DNA from: Oscillospiraceae bacterium
GTDB lineage: Bacteria > Bacillota > Clostridia > Oscillospirales > Ruminococcaceae
Assembly (NCBI GenBank): GCA_031285945.1
Contig: JAITVF010000154.1
Location: 1 to 5,681 of the forward strand
Reading direction: 5' to 3'
Length of the DNA: 5,681 nt
The position numbers and the translations under genes were made by a program. Each line of letters starts with the position of its first letter. Positions within the stretch are counted from its first letter, which is position 1. Shown here in pieces: positions 4,759 to 5,681 of the stretch. The notes under the pieces are model-generated. The model was not told the DNA's origin. It made no database searches and was given only the letters and a program-made list of their open reading frames with translations.

Positions 4759-5681
4759 ATGCTGCTTGTCGGAAACGGCCGACTTTTAACCCGGGAAAAG
4801 GAAAGCCGTCTCATAGAAAACGGCTGCCTGGCCCTTGACGGCCGGCTCATAAAGGAGGTTGGCCTTACGGGCGAGCTTAGGGAAAAATATCGGGACGCTG
4901 AGTTTATCAACGCGCGGGGCGGGCTTATTATGCCGGGGCTTATAAACGCGCACAACCATATTTACAGCGCCTTTTCCCGGGGGCTTTCCATAAAGGGCCC
5001 CAGCCCCAAAAGCTTTCTGGAAATTCTCGACGGGCTCTGGTGGACTATTGACCGGCATCTTACGGTTGAGGACAGCTATTGGAGCGCCATGGCAACCTTT
5101 CTCGACTGCATAAAAAACGGATGCACCACCGTATTCGACCACCACGCAAGCTACGGCGGGATTAAGGGCAGCCTCTTTGCCCTTGCGCGGGCGGCCGCGG
5201 AGCTGGGCATTCGCGCCTGCCTCTGCTACGAGGTCTCCGACCGGGACGGCGAGGCCAAAATGAGGGATGCCGTTGCCGAAAACGCCGAGTTTATCGGCTA
5301 CGCAAAAGCCGATAAGACCGATATGATCAAAGCCATGACTGGGCTGCACGCCTCGTTTACCCTGAGCGACAAAACCCTGGCCCTCTGCCGCGAGAATACG
5401 CCGGAGGAAACGGGTTTTCACATCCACGTGGCCGAGGGTATGGCCGACGTTCACGACAGCCTTAAAAAATACGGGAAGCGGGTAATAAATCGCCTCTACG
5501 ATCATGATATTCTGGGCAGACATACCGTAACCGGCCACTGCATACACGTAAACGGAGCCGAGATGGATATCATAAAAGAAACCGGCACCATGGTGGTTCA
5601 CAATCCGGAATCCAACATGGGCAACGCGGTTGGCATCCCCCCCTGCATGGAGATGATGAGGAGGGGCATTCTGCTTGGGCT
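4759..5681 (+). CDS. ssnA: SsnA-type putative aminohydrolase (amidohydrolase superfamily), 3' end outside window
   Basis: This metal-dependent amidohydrolase resembles the guanine deaminase/TRZ-ATZ group; SsnA relatives are believed to hydrolyse a nitrogen heterocycle or its ring-opened product, but the exact reaction is not evident from sequence. The 307 complete codons show a small N-terminal beta domain (about 1-55), then LIMPGLINAHNH (56-67) with metal ligands H65 and H67, TTVFDHHASYGG (123-134) typical of SsnA, GLHASF (195-200), HIHVAEG (221-227) with H223 and catalytic-type E226, TGHCIHV (258-264) and VVHNPESNMGNAVGIPPCME (279-298). The window ends inside GILLGL, just before the expected distal GTDG aspartate; the E. 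coli protein has about 442 residues, so roughly 130 are missing. The ATG at 4759 has AAGGAGG at 4746-4752 with a six-base spacer. It is transcribed away from the ygeX operon behind its own promoter and a terminator-like leader. Confidence 0.92.
   Translation, partial: MLLVGNGRLLTREKESRLIENGCLALDGRLIKEVGLTGELREKYRDAEFINARGGLIMPGLINAHNHIYSAFSRGLSIKGPSPKSFLEILDGLWWTIDRHLTVEDSYWSAMATFLDCIKNGCTTVFDHHASYGGIKGSLFALARAAAELGIRACLCYEVSDRDGEAKMRDAVAENAEFIGYAKADKTDMIKAMTGLHASFTLSDKTLALCRENTPEETGFHIHVAEGMADVHDSLKKYGKRVINRLYDHDILGRHTVTGHCIHVNGAEMDIIKETGTMVVHNPESNMGNAVGIPPCMEMMRRGILLG

Noticed and set aside
4527..4955. 142-codon minus-strand frame crossing the ssnA start and its leader
   Set aside because: It runs antisense through the promoter, terminator hairpin and ssnA 5' end, with a low-complexity Arg/Ser-rich product typical of a shadow frame.
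4786..5601. 271-codon open frame on the minus strand, antisense to ssnA
   Set aside because: It lies within ssnA, which has full amidohydrolase motifs and a perfect SD. The antisense frame shows no recognisable domain and is a composition shadow.
1..5681. Selenocysteine codons, because the cluster is selenium-linked
   Set aside because: All five genes read through without in-frame TGA. The selenium link of these families is by association with selenium-dependent hydroxylases, not by selenoprotein content.

Overview
This 5.7-kb window looks like the regulatory hinge of a catabolic gene cluster in an anaerobic, fermentative bacterium. Four genes read leftward as a tight operon, one gene reads rightward, and a 402-bp divergent control region separates them. 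Three proteins (YgeY, YgeX and SsnA) are recognisable members of the set linked to selenium-dependent molybdenum hydroxylases and to anaerobic purine/uric-acid breakdown in gut bacteria (family knowledge). The genes are moderately GC-rich, use ATA and CTT codons freely, carry strong purine-rich Shine-Dalgarno sites, and include one TTG start. This fits a Clostridia-like Firmicute or a Synergistota-type anaerobe, but the sequence alone does not settle the taxon. I see no RNA genes of known class, mobile elements or CRISPR arrays.

Layout, right to left along the minus strand: a 492-aa fold-type-II PLP enzyme of unknown substrate (4356-2878), the 2,3-diaminopropionate ammonia-lyase YgeX (2862-1648), a PAS/HTH regulator of the YheO/DauR type (1632-991), and the M20 metallohydrolase YgeY (965 to the left edge, C-terminus missing). 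Gaps are 15, 15 and 25 bp, each holding a ribosome-binding site, so the four genes are very probably one transcript. On the plus strand, ssnA, an amidohydrolase-superfamily deaminase-like enzyme, starts at 4759 and runs off the right edge.

The control region 4357-4758 is unusually rich. It contains a sigma70-like promoter for the minus operon (TTGAAA, 17 bp, extended TATGCT) behind an AT-rich upstream stretch. A twelve-base motif is repeated there and overlaps that promoter's -10, and a related 12-bp palindrome lies nearby. A perfect 9-bp inverted repeat sits in the operon's leader. For ssnA there is a separate promoter (TTGACT, 17 bp, extended TACCAT), followed before the gene by a complete intrinsic terminator (10-bp stem plus seven T), so ssnA appears to be controlled by conditional termination.

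How the genes may work together (inference): SsnA and YgeY would act on ring or ring-opened intermediates, YgeX would convert 2,3-diaminopropionate to pyruvate and ammonia, and the YheO-like regulator would sense a pathway ligand. The leading PLP enzyme is the least understood component. The main novelty candidates are the attenuator-like ssnA leader, the operator-like repeats, and the uncharacterised PLP enzyme.
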